Below, piece by piece: positions 47,220 to 56,796 of a stretch of DNA of 64,000 nucleotides. The stretch is taken from contig JACAAK010000006.1 of NCBI GenBank assembly GCA_025093985.1, positions 2,170,001 to 2,234,000 of the forward strand, read 5' to 3'. The notes beneath the pieces were generated by a model. That model searched no databases. It was not told the origin of the DNA and was given only the letters and a program-made list of their open reading frames with translations. The translations under genes and the position numbers were made by a program. Each line of letters begins with the position of its first letter. Within the stretch, counting starts at the first letter, position 1. The DNA is from Calvatia gigantea (taxonomy: Eukaryota > Basidiomycota > Agaricomycetes > Agaricales > Lycoperdaceae).

Positions 47220-47310
47220 ATGACCAAAGCTGCCATGCAGCTCCTCGAAGCCCTGGTCGAACGTCCACCATCCCACGCGATCGAAGACGATTTCGAGTTG
47301 GACACCCCTT
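47220..47310 (+). pseudogene. Mhp1-like 3' remnant
   Basis: Matches 29,210-29,300 of the Mhp1-like gene: ATGAC(T/C)AAAGC, GCAGCT(G/C)CTCGAAGCC, GGTCGAACG and the ACGATTTCG(T/A)G(G/T)TGGAC piece. The match includes the end of an intron as well as exon, so it is a DNA-level fragment. It lies beyond NLR copy E, about 18 kb from the parent gene. Confidence 0.8.
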
Positions 47311-47786
47311 GAAGATGACACGAACGGGGTGCCAATGGCAATGAACGCGCCATCGCCAACAAGAGTAAACTTGCCGCACACGCCCGCTAGATAAATTTAG
47401 ACCTCTACCCATCCACCCTTTCCATTCCAGCAGCCGTCGCCACTTCTGTGTATTGCTGTAGGTGCCATCGTATCAGATCTATCGCAAATTTTTGGGAATG
47501 GCTACTATACCTCGTGTTGTTCTCGCGTTCAATAACATCACACCTTTTGCTTATCCCTCCAGCGTCAGCCTCCCGACCTCTAGAACACTCACCCACATCC
47601 CTTGTCACGACGCCTACCCAGTCAAGTAGCCCAGCTTTCATTCACTTGTATTCTCCATTTTCATAGGACTTTCTTGTTTCCTCGGCAGACGGTAGTTCGT
47701 GATCCGTCTCGACCACCCCCCCCCCAGACTCCAATTATGCAAAGATATCAATGGCCTATTCAATCAATCAAGATTACTGTAGGCCA
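47311..47786. other. Intergenic, no gene seen
   Basis: A short stretch between the Mhp1-like fragment and the 3' end of the NACHT-kinase gene. Contains a C-run at 47,718-47,726. No coding signal I trust. Confidence 0.4.
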
Positions 47787-50700
47787 TTAGTTTCTTAATG
47801 GCAAAACGTTCTCCGGGACCCCACTCACGAAATTCGTCAAGAACCTTTTGTCTGAATTCATCTCCGCTACTGTCCAAATGGAACCCGGCCTCCAAAGCCA
47901 CTCTTGAGTAGACGTGGCCGGCGAGGGCAGGTGCCCAGGAAGCAGCTCTATAATCCTGTCTGTGGTAGGCCGATCACTTGCATTACGACTCCAGCAGTCC
48001 CTCATGATCTCCCAGACGTCATCTTTAAGCTCAGGTGCTGTTTCGCTGCTAGGTCTGTCTGGCGTAATTCCTTGCAGCTTCTTCCTGACAATACCCTGAT
48101 CGTGAAGATAATTGAGGGGGGACTTGCCAGTAAATATCTACCTTACAGCATCAGCCATCAATGAATACAGGGAAAACGTCATGTCAGGTTACCTCGAGCA
48201 TGACTCACGCCAATGCATAAATATCACTAGAAAATTTTGGGTGTAACGGACCATCTTCTGAATCCGTAAACTCCTCTCGAACGTGCCAGTGGACTGTCCC
48301 GCCGCCTTGCTGTGGAAACCACTTGAGTACATTAGGATCAATCACTGACGAGGTCGCAAAATCCGCAAGGCATGCCGAACCATCGTTTTTGATGAGGATA
48401 TTAGTCTGTGAACCTTATCAGACCGTGATCCCGGAAACTAAGTATTACACCTGTTCTTACCCCTTGAAGATTACCATGCGCAATACGGTGCTGGTGTAGA
48501 TACTGTAACCCAGCCGAGACATCGTATGTCTATTGGAAGTCATCAGTAAACAACCCGAGGACACGTGTTAGGCATCCTCACGAGTGGCAATCGCAGTACG
48601 TCGGGATGTGTTTTCAGATAGTCTGACAGGTTGCCATTTGCCATCCAAGGGGATACAAGGCCTATTTTGTGGGCGTTATGGACGTGGTAAATTCCGTTAA
48701 ATGGTAGGACGTTTGAATGTGCGAGTTGGCTCCACAAAATAGCTTTACGGAAAATTTTCTACAGGGTCCGAAGTTTGATAAGTTTGAATGCCGGAGAAAT
48801 TTACGACACACATTGAGTTTGTGGTTGGGATTTGATTTGCGATATGCTTTTATCATCTTCACACAAACTTGTCGACCTCGGTGTTCACCCCTGTATATGT
48901 CTGAAAGTCTTCCACCTGCGAGCAGTTTGGATAGTTGTTCAATGTCGCGAAGTTCTGGTTGTTGGGGGAAGAGTCCGGATGCGAAAGATAATTGTAAAAA
49001 GGCCATCAAAATTGGTTGCCTGACTGCGTTATCGAACAGGCGAGAGCTCAATAACTGTAATCAAAGGTCAGTTCACAATCTGTGGGTTTAAAGATATAAT
49101 TACCGAACCATTTGGAAGATGTTGAGAATTCGTTGTGCGTCGGCGCCAGTTGCTTCAAGGAGAGTCTTGTAGGAGTCTTCGGAGTGGAGAACTTGTGTTT
49201 GTAGAAGATGGATGATACCCTGTTCGGAAGTTTGGGCCAATTTTTTGGGGGAATCTGCACCTCCTTGTCAGTACTCATTATCAACAATAGTAGCTGTTCG
49301 ACGCACCGGTATTGACCTCATCTATCTGATACGAAAACGGACAGGAATGGACTATCTCAGCTTGCGCCTGGCCTAGGTCAATCGCAAACTTTCCACTTCG
49401 AATAGGATTGGTGAGGTAGTCCTCAAATGATGCATGATAAAACCGTAAATGGCCCACGTAGTCATCCTCTGGCGGTGGGACATCAACTACTGAGTGAAGT
49501 TTCCGCAGGGCCGCGTAAAAGCTGCTTCGATGAATGTTCAGGAAATTGCAAAAGGTCCGGACAGGGAATGTCCCAAGCGGGGAAGACCGCAGTGCCAGAT
49601 GGTGGGCGAGTATCTTTTTCGTCACCGGGAGGACATCGTGTGGTATGTCGGCTAGGATGCTCGAGTAAAGTAGATCGAGGGCCTCGAAAGGATTTCTCGC
49701 GCCAAGTTGATGAGCATTCCGCATGAACTCCAGCAAGGTGACAAGACGTGCCATTGGGTTTGCGTGTACGGGATCACCGAGGTATTTCATGATAGTTGAT
49801 GCGAGGACGAAAAGGCCTGAGACTATCTCTGAAACCTTATCAAATTGGATGGAGGCGGCCAGGATGAGCTCAAGACGCCGCGGAAATCATCTCGAAGCTT
49901 CGCGAAGCCATCGCGCAATTAGAGGTCGACATCGTCTCTGGTCTTCGCATCGATCAAAAGCTCCTCCCGAAGGCAATCAATTCCGTAGTCTGGACGCGAG
50001 AAGATTTGCTTGAGATGCGGCTCTGGGCGACTACAGATTAACCAGCGGAGGGGGAGATCCTTCTTCAATCGGACAACCTCGCCGATCATCTCCACAAATT
50101 CGCACTGCGCGGGTATCCCCTGGCATTCGTCTAAACTGTCCAAAAGGACAAGTAGTGGAGCTCGAGTGATCGGGTGTCCCTGCACTTGCAGAGTGGAGAA
50201 CGGCTCGATGATGAGCCTCTTGAACTGGGCACGAGCAGTCTTCTGGAGGATGGTGGGGTCATAGGCGATCCGATCCGTGAGAAGGCGTCTGTAGTCGGGG
50301 AAGTGGACGGCCAATTGGTACGCAATTGCGGGGATGACCGTGATCGGCTTGTCGCGTTCATTGGACTTCGAGAAGAAGAAAGCTGCACCAAGGCGGTCAT
50401 TATTGACGCAGAGTTCGGCAAAGGTTTGAGCGACGGCCGACTTTCCGGTCCCAGCGGGACCGGTGAGCCATATGATCTTCTGCTGACGCTTGGGGCCGCC
50501 GAACCAGGTTGCCAGTCTGCCTCGAATTTCCTCACGAGTTCTGCTGAATGGTAAAGTGGAGGTGGATCCCGTTCACTCGAGTCTACCGCAGCTCCCGAGC
50601 AGACGTAGGGTAACAGATGATCCAACCCTATTATAAAAGAATGAACAGCCTAACAAACAAGCGTATTCGCGGAACAATACCAGCTTTCCCAGAAATGAAA

Positions 50701-51033
50701 TGACTATTGACATTGTTGACCTTTTGGGTGAATTACGGGTGATCAAGGACAAAATTGGTGGCATTAGGAAAGATAGCGGCAGATTCACTCGTGAGGTCTG
50801 GGATGGCTAGAGGGGTCGATGAGGTTAGGGATAGGTCTTGCAGATATGAAGCACTCACGAGGTTCTTGCGCCGGTTGACCATGAGAGACCCCTCCAGGGG
50901 CGCGATCCAAAAAATCCTCAAAATATTCGTCAGGTCTCGGATGGCAAGGATTTTTGCCAAGGGTATGGTTGGAGGGGCCGTGATCAGGTCGCCTGGGTCT
51001 AAGACGAGAAGATTTGGAGGGTTTGGGTGGCAT
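47787..51033 (-). pseudogene. NACHT NTPase fused to a kinase-like domain, damaged
   Basis: Diverged relative of the tandem NLRs. The N-terminal exon (MPPKPSKSSRL near 51,033) leads to IFPNATNFVLDHP (about 50,745), the same motif class. The NACHT part has GPAGTGKSAVAQT, LLVLLDSLDECQG and CSRPEPH; then LRKLHSVVDVPPPEDDY and RFYHASFEDYLTNPIRSGKF. After about 80 more residues comes a kinase domain: LLAGGRLSDIYRGEHRGRQVCVKMIK (Gly loop and Lys), SPWMANGNLSDYLKTHPD, HRIAHGN in the catalytic loop, LADFATSSV at DFG, GGTVHWHVREEF, and CWSRNASDRPTTDRI (subdomain XI). It ends at 47787. Lesions: a stop inside the N-terminal motif, a frameshift near 50,548, TAA at 49919-49921 (DDVDL*LRDGF) and a shift near 49,830. 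Confidence 0.8.
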
Positions 51034-51153
51034 GGCAGGAAGAGAACGATCACGAGAAGTGGCCCCCACGGCGGCTTTCGTTTGTGGGATGCGTGGCGGC
51101 AAAGGCCGTCGCGTAGCGGGAAGCGATTCTATAAAAAAAGCGACAGTTGACAC

Positions 51154-51969
51154 TCTTCGGTCCGGTACTTGGCACTGAGTGACAGCAACGAAAATTGTAT
51201 GTGAGATATTGTGCGAGCAACAGGGAGAGCTTAACGATGCTCAACCACATGGGGCTCAAGGACGATGCGGGTGGACGACGCGGAGACGCCGAACAGAGGT
51301 TCTACGAGGCTTTAAATATGGTAAGCAATTGGCTTGGACCGTGAGGTTGAGTTCCGAGGTGACAATGCGTTGGAGTAGGATAATAGAGTGCTTTCCGATC
51401 AAACCGACTCATACTGGGAATATCGCCAAATCCTCGTGAACAGAGCCTTTATGCTAGGTGTGATACATAAACTGACAAGGGGTAACCGAAATTTCTCCCA
51501 TACCAGGAAATAAGGACAGACGAGATATCGGGCTGAGCTCGATTCGAGGCGCAAACTGTAACCATTACTCGGCCACTTCAGGTCCTTTCGTTCCCTGGTT
51601 CAAGCAATGATACCGGGCGTCGGATTGAGGCATTGCCCCTAGGTTGGACAGGACATGACGAAATCCTCAAGGTGTTCTGTGTGGGACTAAGCGGGTGAGT
51701 TGATTATTAGAAAAATATACAAGACGAATGAGACAAGAAATGAATGAGCATTCATGAATTAAGCAAGCGCCAGGACTACATTGGGGCGGATGTAGGAGAG
51801 GACGTTGAAGCCCGGGGTAAGCGACAAAAGCGAATCCTTACAAAAATGACAAAGCAACTAGTGAGAGTCAAGCTATGCATGGGGGTATGAATGAATGAAT
51901 AAGAGGCATGAAAACAAAAAGACGTAAGTGGCGGAACTTCCATCCAGGGACGGGAAAGGAATAACTGCT
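51154..51969. other. Intergenic, no gene seen
   Basis: Upstream region of the NACHT-kinase gene and downstream region of the OPI3-type gene. Contains TGAATGAATGAATAA-like short repeats near 51,890. No gene. Confidence 0.4.
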
Positions 51970-52764
51970 TTATGAAGTTTTCTTGACGGTTTGGCTAGCA
52001 CGTTTCGCGTAAATCATAGATGTGAATGGTCTGGCAGGCAATATCAGTAGTGGAACACCTCTGGAGAGCGGGATTACCCACCCTTCAAAGCGGAGCGCAA
52101 CGATATAAGCAACCCAGACGTAAAGGGTGATAAGGATACCAGCGGGCTTCTCAAACCAAAGGGCCGTTGCAAGGAATGAGAGGGTGCTTCCAACATACAT
52201 CGGGTTATCCAATACATTGAATGGAAATCTGCGCGTCATTCAATCATCAAAAACCTCATCAATAAAGGATTTATTTATATCACACACCCAGTAACCCTAT
52301 GGTCCATCAGGATACCGAAGTAGTCACCCAAGAAAGTACCAGTGATGCCCAGAGACCAAGTAGAAGTGATAACAAAAAGTTGACCCAAAAAGAATAACAC
52401 CGCAGGAACGTAGGTCGCGTAAGGTTCAGGGAGGAGAGGTGCCGTGGGCTGGTCTGCGAGTGCTCGATGGTAAAGAGAGTCGCGGAGAATGCCGAAGGAG
52501 AAGATGAGAATGGCAAGGAAGTAACACCCATAGCGTGGGTTGTTATTGAAAATGCGGGTAATGGTTTTGTTGTGGTATTCTGCGACATAATCATGATGTT
52601 TATAAATAGATAGATTTTAGTGGTGAGGGCTTACCGTTGCGAGCAACGATGTTCCATGCTGTTGGGTTGAAAGTGATGGATGTAAGGCAGACAAGAAGAG
52701 ATCGCTTGTCAAATGACGTGTTGTCTACGAGGAACGAGACAATGTTACTCAGCTTGTCTGCCAT
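51970..52764 (-). CDS. OPI3: Phospholipid methyltransferase (OPI3/PEMT type)
   Basis: Catalyses the last methylations from phosphatidyl-monomethylethanolamine to phosphatidylcholine in the ER membrane. Start at 52764: MADKLSNIVSFLVDNTSF...ITFNPTAWNIVARN. Next exons give NNNPRYGCYFLAILIFSFGI, LFVITSTWSLGITGTFLGDYFGILMDHRVTG, then PFNVLDNPMYVGSTLSFLATALWF, ITLYVWVAYIVALRFEG and PFTSMIYAKRASQTVKKTS. The GTFLGDYFGI and NPMYVGSTL motifs are the methyltransferase signature. The last intron (GTGGGT...CCAG) joins FEG to PFTSMIYAKR. About 205 residues with several membrane spans, the usual OPI3 length. Head to head with the hemerythrin gene. Confidence 0.9.
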
Positions 52765-53033
52765 GTCTATATCGTGTCGGAATGAAACGAAGTTTTTCTA
52801 CCGCCCAAGCGACGTGGAGAGTTGAGTGCTTAGTCATCAAATTTCACGTGTACCCATCTGGGTTTGGCAAGCGGACTGCCCTTTTCGGGACGGCTTTTGG
52901 TCGATGAACTGGGACTTGGAGTTGGTGCGGGGAAATGTTTTTGACGTCATTCCAAGGTCATCATCCGGTCCCTCCACCAACGCCCTCACGACTAGAGCCC
53001 AGACATGACCAGAACCGTCTCAACACAACACCC
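52765..53033. promoter_or_regulatory. Shared divergent promoter, OPI3 / hemerythrin
   Basis: Only 269 bp separate the two ATG codons, so the genes must share promoter DNA. A CACGTG is present at about 52,844-52,849. No clear TATA on either side. Confidence 0.6.
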
Positions 53034-53901
53034 ATGTTCATCAACCCCGCAAGACTTGCAGCACGTAACCGCGCACCACTTTCTCTTGCGACTGCTATCA
53101 AACGCCCACCTGCATCACTGTATTCCGAATTTCCCAGGTTAATGGCAACTAAGCCAATATCCACACTCAAAGAAGTAATTAAAGAGGACCACAATGAGGT
53201 ACGGGAAAATACTGGAATAGCGAGAATAACGAGAAAATTTGAGATGGTGCTGATTGCATTATAGATGTATGCATATCACAACGAATATGTGAAGAGCAAG
53301 GGAGACCCAGATGCACAGACTCGCTGGACCAATCTCCTCACTTGGGAGATCGCGAGGCATGCGGTTGGCGAGGAGATAGTCGTTTACCCGCTGATGGAGA
53401 AACATCTAGGCGCCAAGGGTACAGGCTTAGCCGACAGAGATCGCCGGGACCACCTGGTAAAGGTTTCCTTGTACCGATGCGTACTGTTTACTCACACAAT
53501 AGCAGTATATCAAAGAGCAACTATACAAGCTAGAGAATCTGGAACCAGGGATGCCTGAGCACGCAGTGTTGATGCAGGATATTATGGATCATCTAAGGCC
53601 GCACAACGAAAGTGAGGAAAATCAGGACCTTCCGTTGCTCGAGCAAGCCATCGGTCCTGAAGGTAGCCAGGCTGCCGCACAGTCATTCAAACGGACAAAG
53701 AAGTTTGTTCCTACCAGGTAAGAAGATACTCACTCCGATTGATCATTAGTAATGCCTTACTCAAGGCCCCACCCCGCCGCCCCTGACAAGCCCCCATATG
53801 AGACTTTGGTCGGCTTCCTTCAGGCGCCAATTGACAAGCTCAAGGACTATTTTTCTGCCTTCCCCAGTGAAGAGGAAAAAAAGCGGGCGGAACAAAGTTG
53901 A
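53034..53901 (+). CDS. Hemerythrin HHE-domain protein
   Basis: Di-iron hemerythrin-like protein; in fungi of uncertain role (oxygen, NO or iron related). Exons 53034-53198, 53265-53456, 53506-53717 and 53766-53901 give 234 residues. HHE-type residues are visible in LKEVIKEDHNEMYAYHNEY, LTWEIARHAVGEEIVVYPLME, HLYIKEQLYKLENL and MQDIMDHLRPHNESEE. The Arg/Ala-rich first 35 residues (MFINPARLAARNRAPLSLAT) look like a mitochondrial presequence (inference). All introns are GT-AG and preserve frame. The gene appears intact. Confidence 0.9.
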
Positions 53902-54052
53902 ACGGAGTAACGTCCCATATCGATACTTTGTAACATTCGAGTGCATAGAAGGGTTAAAGGTTGACGGACCCCACATGAAAGGTACCGCGATCGCCGAACC
54001 GAAAAGCGGGGTTCGGAGAAGTTTCACTGACGGCCGATGCATATACAGGCGA

Positions 54053-54108
54053 CTCTGAAATACCCCATAGCACATTGTGCCGCGTTTGGGCTATGGGTTA
54101 TCTCGGAG
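54053..54108. repeat. 56-bp palindromic element
   Basis: Arms 54053-54071 and 54090-54108 are reverse complements at 16 of 19 positions, with an 18-bp loop. The outer end begins CTCTGA(A/G)ATA and the inner end is CCATAGC. The same unit recurs at 56,203-56,254 and as half units in between. Confidence 0.75.
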
Positions 54109-54476
54109 TATGGGTTACCAGAATGTCGTCATAGGTACTTTGATAACCAATTAAATTAAATCTCAGGCGAAAATAGTGATCAACTATTCACGATATTGTC
54201 TACGAGCAGTGTGGTCCTCAATGTGAATGTCCATCAAGGTGGCCACATGTTCCAAATGAAGTGTTCGGTTGAACAATACCAACTGGTGTTCCAGAATGAG
54301 AAGACCTTTCTTTAGTATTGGTAATAGTGAGGTAGGCATGCTCATTACTGGTAGAGAACCCGCTCCAATTCTTTTATTTATGGCCCCAGAAGTGCCCAAG
54401 ACCAACTTCAATACGAGTGGTAAGCATCCAATTACATTTCGAAATAGGGGCAATTTCCTTATATGGCCACCGGCGC

Positions 54477-54620
54477 TATGGGTTTTCCCTCCACCAGCCT
54501 ATGGGTTACGGGGATCACAGAGATATGGGTTATGGGTTGTTTTTCCCTGCGGACAAAGGTTGTGAAAGCGAAATCTTATGGGGTATCATAAAGTATGGGT
54601 TATGACCGCCATGGGGTTTT
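54477..54620 (+). repeat. Cluster of TATGGGTTA-like motifs, plus orientation
   Basis: At least seven occurrences of (C/T)ATGGG(G)TT within 145 bp: near 54,477, 54,499, 54,523, 54,530, 54,577, 54,593 and 54,610, all in one orientation. Confidence 0.75.
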
Positions 54621-55540
54621 TCATAGTCGGCTGTACCATCACCGCCCCCCCACCCTGTCACCCAGTTGGCCATGAGTGTGTTTGCGACGTAACAGATATT
54701 AACCAGCCGTAACTGAAACGCCTCAATCTGTACTCTTGCACTTCGCCTCCCGTTAATGCTGGCTGTGCTGTGTTACTCAAGCTGCGCGAGAGTATACTGA
54801 CAACTTAAAAGGATGTCGGGCTAACCTGTCCACTGAGGGTATAACGAAGTACGCAATAGGAGAAGATGCTATTGCCTTCCGTTGCTACTGCCTCATGTCC
54901 TGAGGGCAAGAACCTAACTGACAGTTTTGATGATGCAATCCTCAGTAACACAGAGTACCCTCGTATCTCAGAGTTCCCGAGCCAGCACGATAGAGCGAAA
55001 AGGAAGGTGCGATACGTTCCCGGGGCGTACTCGGGCGATAAAGGGACAGGGCATTTACCACTTCTTGGACAGGCTGCGGCGCACGAGGAGAGTGCAAGCT
55101 TCATAGAGAGTTCTGGGAGGGCAAAAGAATCCGTCCCGTAAATTGTGGGCCGTTGACCTCCCCACCGGCTCCAAGGAACAGCCAGATGAATACTTCTTGC
55201 GGTCCCCTAGACCTTAGGAATCAATTGAAATAATCAACCATGACTTACAAATTTACCGACCGAATAAATGCAGGAGGTTGAGTTGGGAGTACGAAGTCAT
55301 CACTTCTCCAGACACATTCAAGTAAGGATACGGGCACGTGAAACCCCGTCCGACGGAGGTTCGTATATACTGGCTTGCGCTGGACAGAGAAATATCAGAT
55401 CACAGATCGTCGATATGGTGGGGTGAACACTGGTGGTTTCCCGGGACCTGAATTCATTACATACATAATCAGTATACTTGATTCATCACACAGCGCCTCA
55501 TTCACCTTCACCTCCAGGCTACCAAAAGCAGCTACAGTCG

Positions 55541-55700
55541 ACTCTGAGATAACCCATAGTTGTAACAACCCATACTCTGTCGTAGTCCATAGAAATTTCT
55601 AGGAACGAAGTCGGTTCGCAGGTATTTTCGACCCATAACCCATAACTCTGTGAAACCCCTTAACTCATAGGTTTCTGGAGGCAAAAACCCATAGCGCCCA
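55541..55700 (-). repeat. Cluster of TATGGGTTA-like motifs, minus orientation
   Basis: AACCCATA-type motifs near 55,551, 55,566, 55,631, 55,638 and 55,687, the reverse complement of the cluster at 54,477. The first is preceded by CTCTGAGATA, like the left end of the palindrome at 54,053. Confidence 0.75.
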
Positions 55701-56202
55701 TGGCTATATTTGGTAATTCCTCAGCCCGAGTAGTCCCTGCGTAACCTTATTGTGTAGCAAACTCAATAACCAGAAGGTGAATTGTGTGACGATTCACTCC
55801 TCAATCCTCCCGATGAGCAATGCCCAATGAAAGAAATGACAGAGGAGGCAATTTCAAGGCTGTTATGAAAGCATGTGCTGCAGAAGGGATTGACGGGATC
55901 ACCGGTGGTGGTGACGACAGCGACGGCAACGACAATGTCAATGACAACTCAGTACTATCTCATAATGATCAGTTAATCATTTGCCTGTGGGATGAAAGCG
56001 TCCCCCAGCTTCTTCAACCGAGCGGTTCACTTGGAGCGGGCGACTACATTGTAAAAGGTCCCATGGGAAGATTATTTTACTCCGAAACAAACTTACAGCT
56101 TTGTAGCTTATGCAGTTCATCATTTTATTGGTATATTACTCAATAATATATTAATATTAATATTAATATTCGGGATTATGGAATGTTTTCATAACACATA
56201 AT

Positions 56203-56254
56203 CTGTCATACCCCATAGCCCTGAGAGGGAACAAAGTGCTATGGGTTAAGACAG
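56203..56254. repeat. 52-bp palindromic element
   Basis: Arms 56203-56219 and 56238-56254 pair at 15 of 17 positions (CTGTC...CCCATAGC against GCTATGGG...GACAG). Same family as the element at 54,053. Confidence 0.8.
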
Positions 56255-56796
56255 AGTTGACTGTAGTAATCGAGATCCATGAAAAGAAGCCGAGTACGTT
56301 AACGGCGAGATGGCCTTCAAACCCAGCCAGGGATTCTCCTCGAGTTCGCTCTGGACGTTCCCAGTGGTGTGGGGGTCACAGCATTCGGTTGATGAAGGGA
56401 AAGCTCACAGTCCAAGGGGATCCTACTAATTGCAATGGTCCTGTATTAAGGTCCATGAATCGCGTAATCGTAGAAATCGAGGCGTAACCCTACTCACCCA
56501 ACGGAGAGATATGCGACATCCCTCGCCACTATTCACAAAGCGCAGTATATGATCTTTTATCCAAGATAATGACTGGGCCCTTCTATAGGTTAACGGAAAT
56601 CATCATTCATCGACCTGGCGCCTCGGCCCCCGAAAATTAGGTGACAGGCAACGTACTTTAATTCCAGCCCTAAGCGATTACGGAGAACATAATAAAAGCG
56701 TTCGCGCTCCCCACGAATGGATGTGCGTAGTTGTAGCCCTCCAGAATTCCTCTCACCCCCAACTACTTGTAATCCAGAGGACCTTTAGGCGTACCA

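Larger units (their letters stand above)
54700..56760. other. Gene-poor stretch with short repeats
   Basis: No convincing gene. A minus-strand frame at 54,184-54,453, overlapping the motif cluster's left side, and a plus frame at 55,820-56,146 with an Asp/Asn-rich run have no recognisable domains. An AT-rich TTAATA repeat lies at 56,143-56,170. Possibly the body of a decayed mobile element bounded by the palindromes. Confidence 0.35.

Noticed and set aside
54477..54620. TATGGGTTA motifs considered as interstitial telomere repeats
   Set aside because: Spacing is irregular and the unit is not TTAGGG; the motifs belong to palindromic elements.
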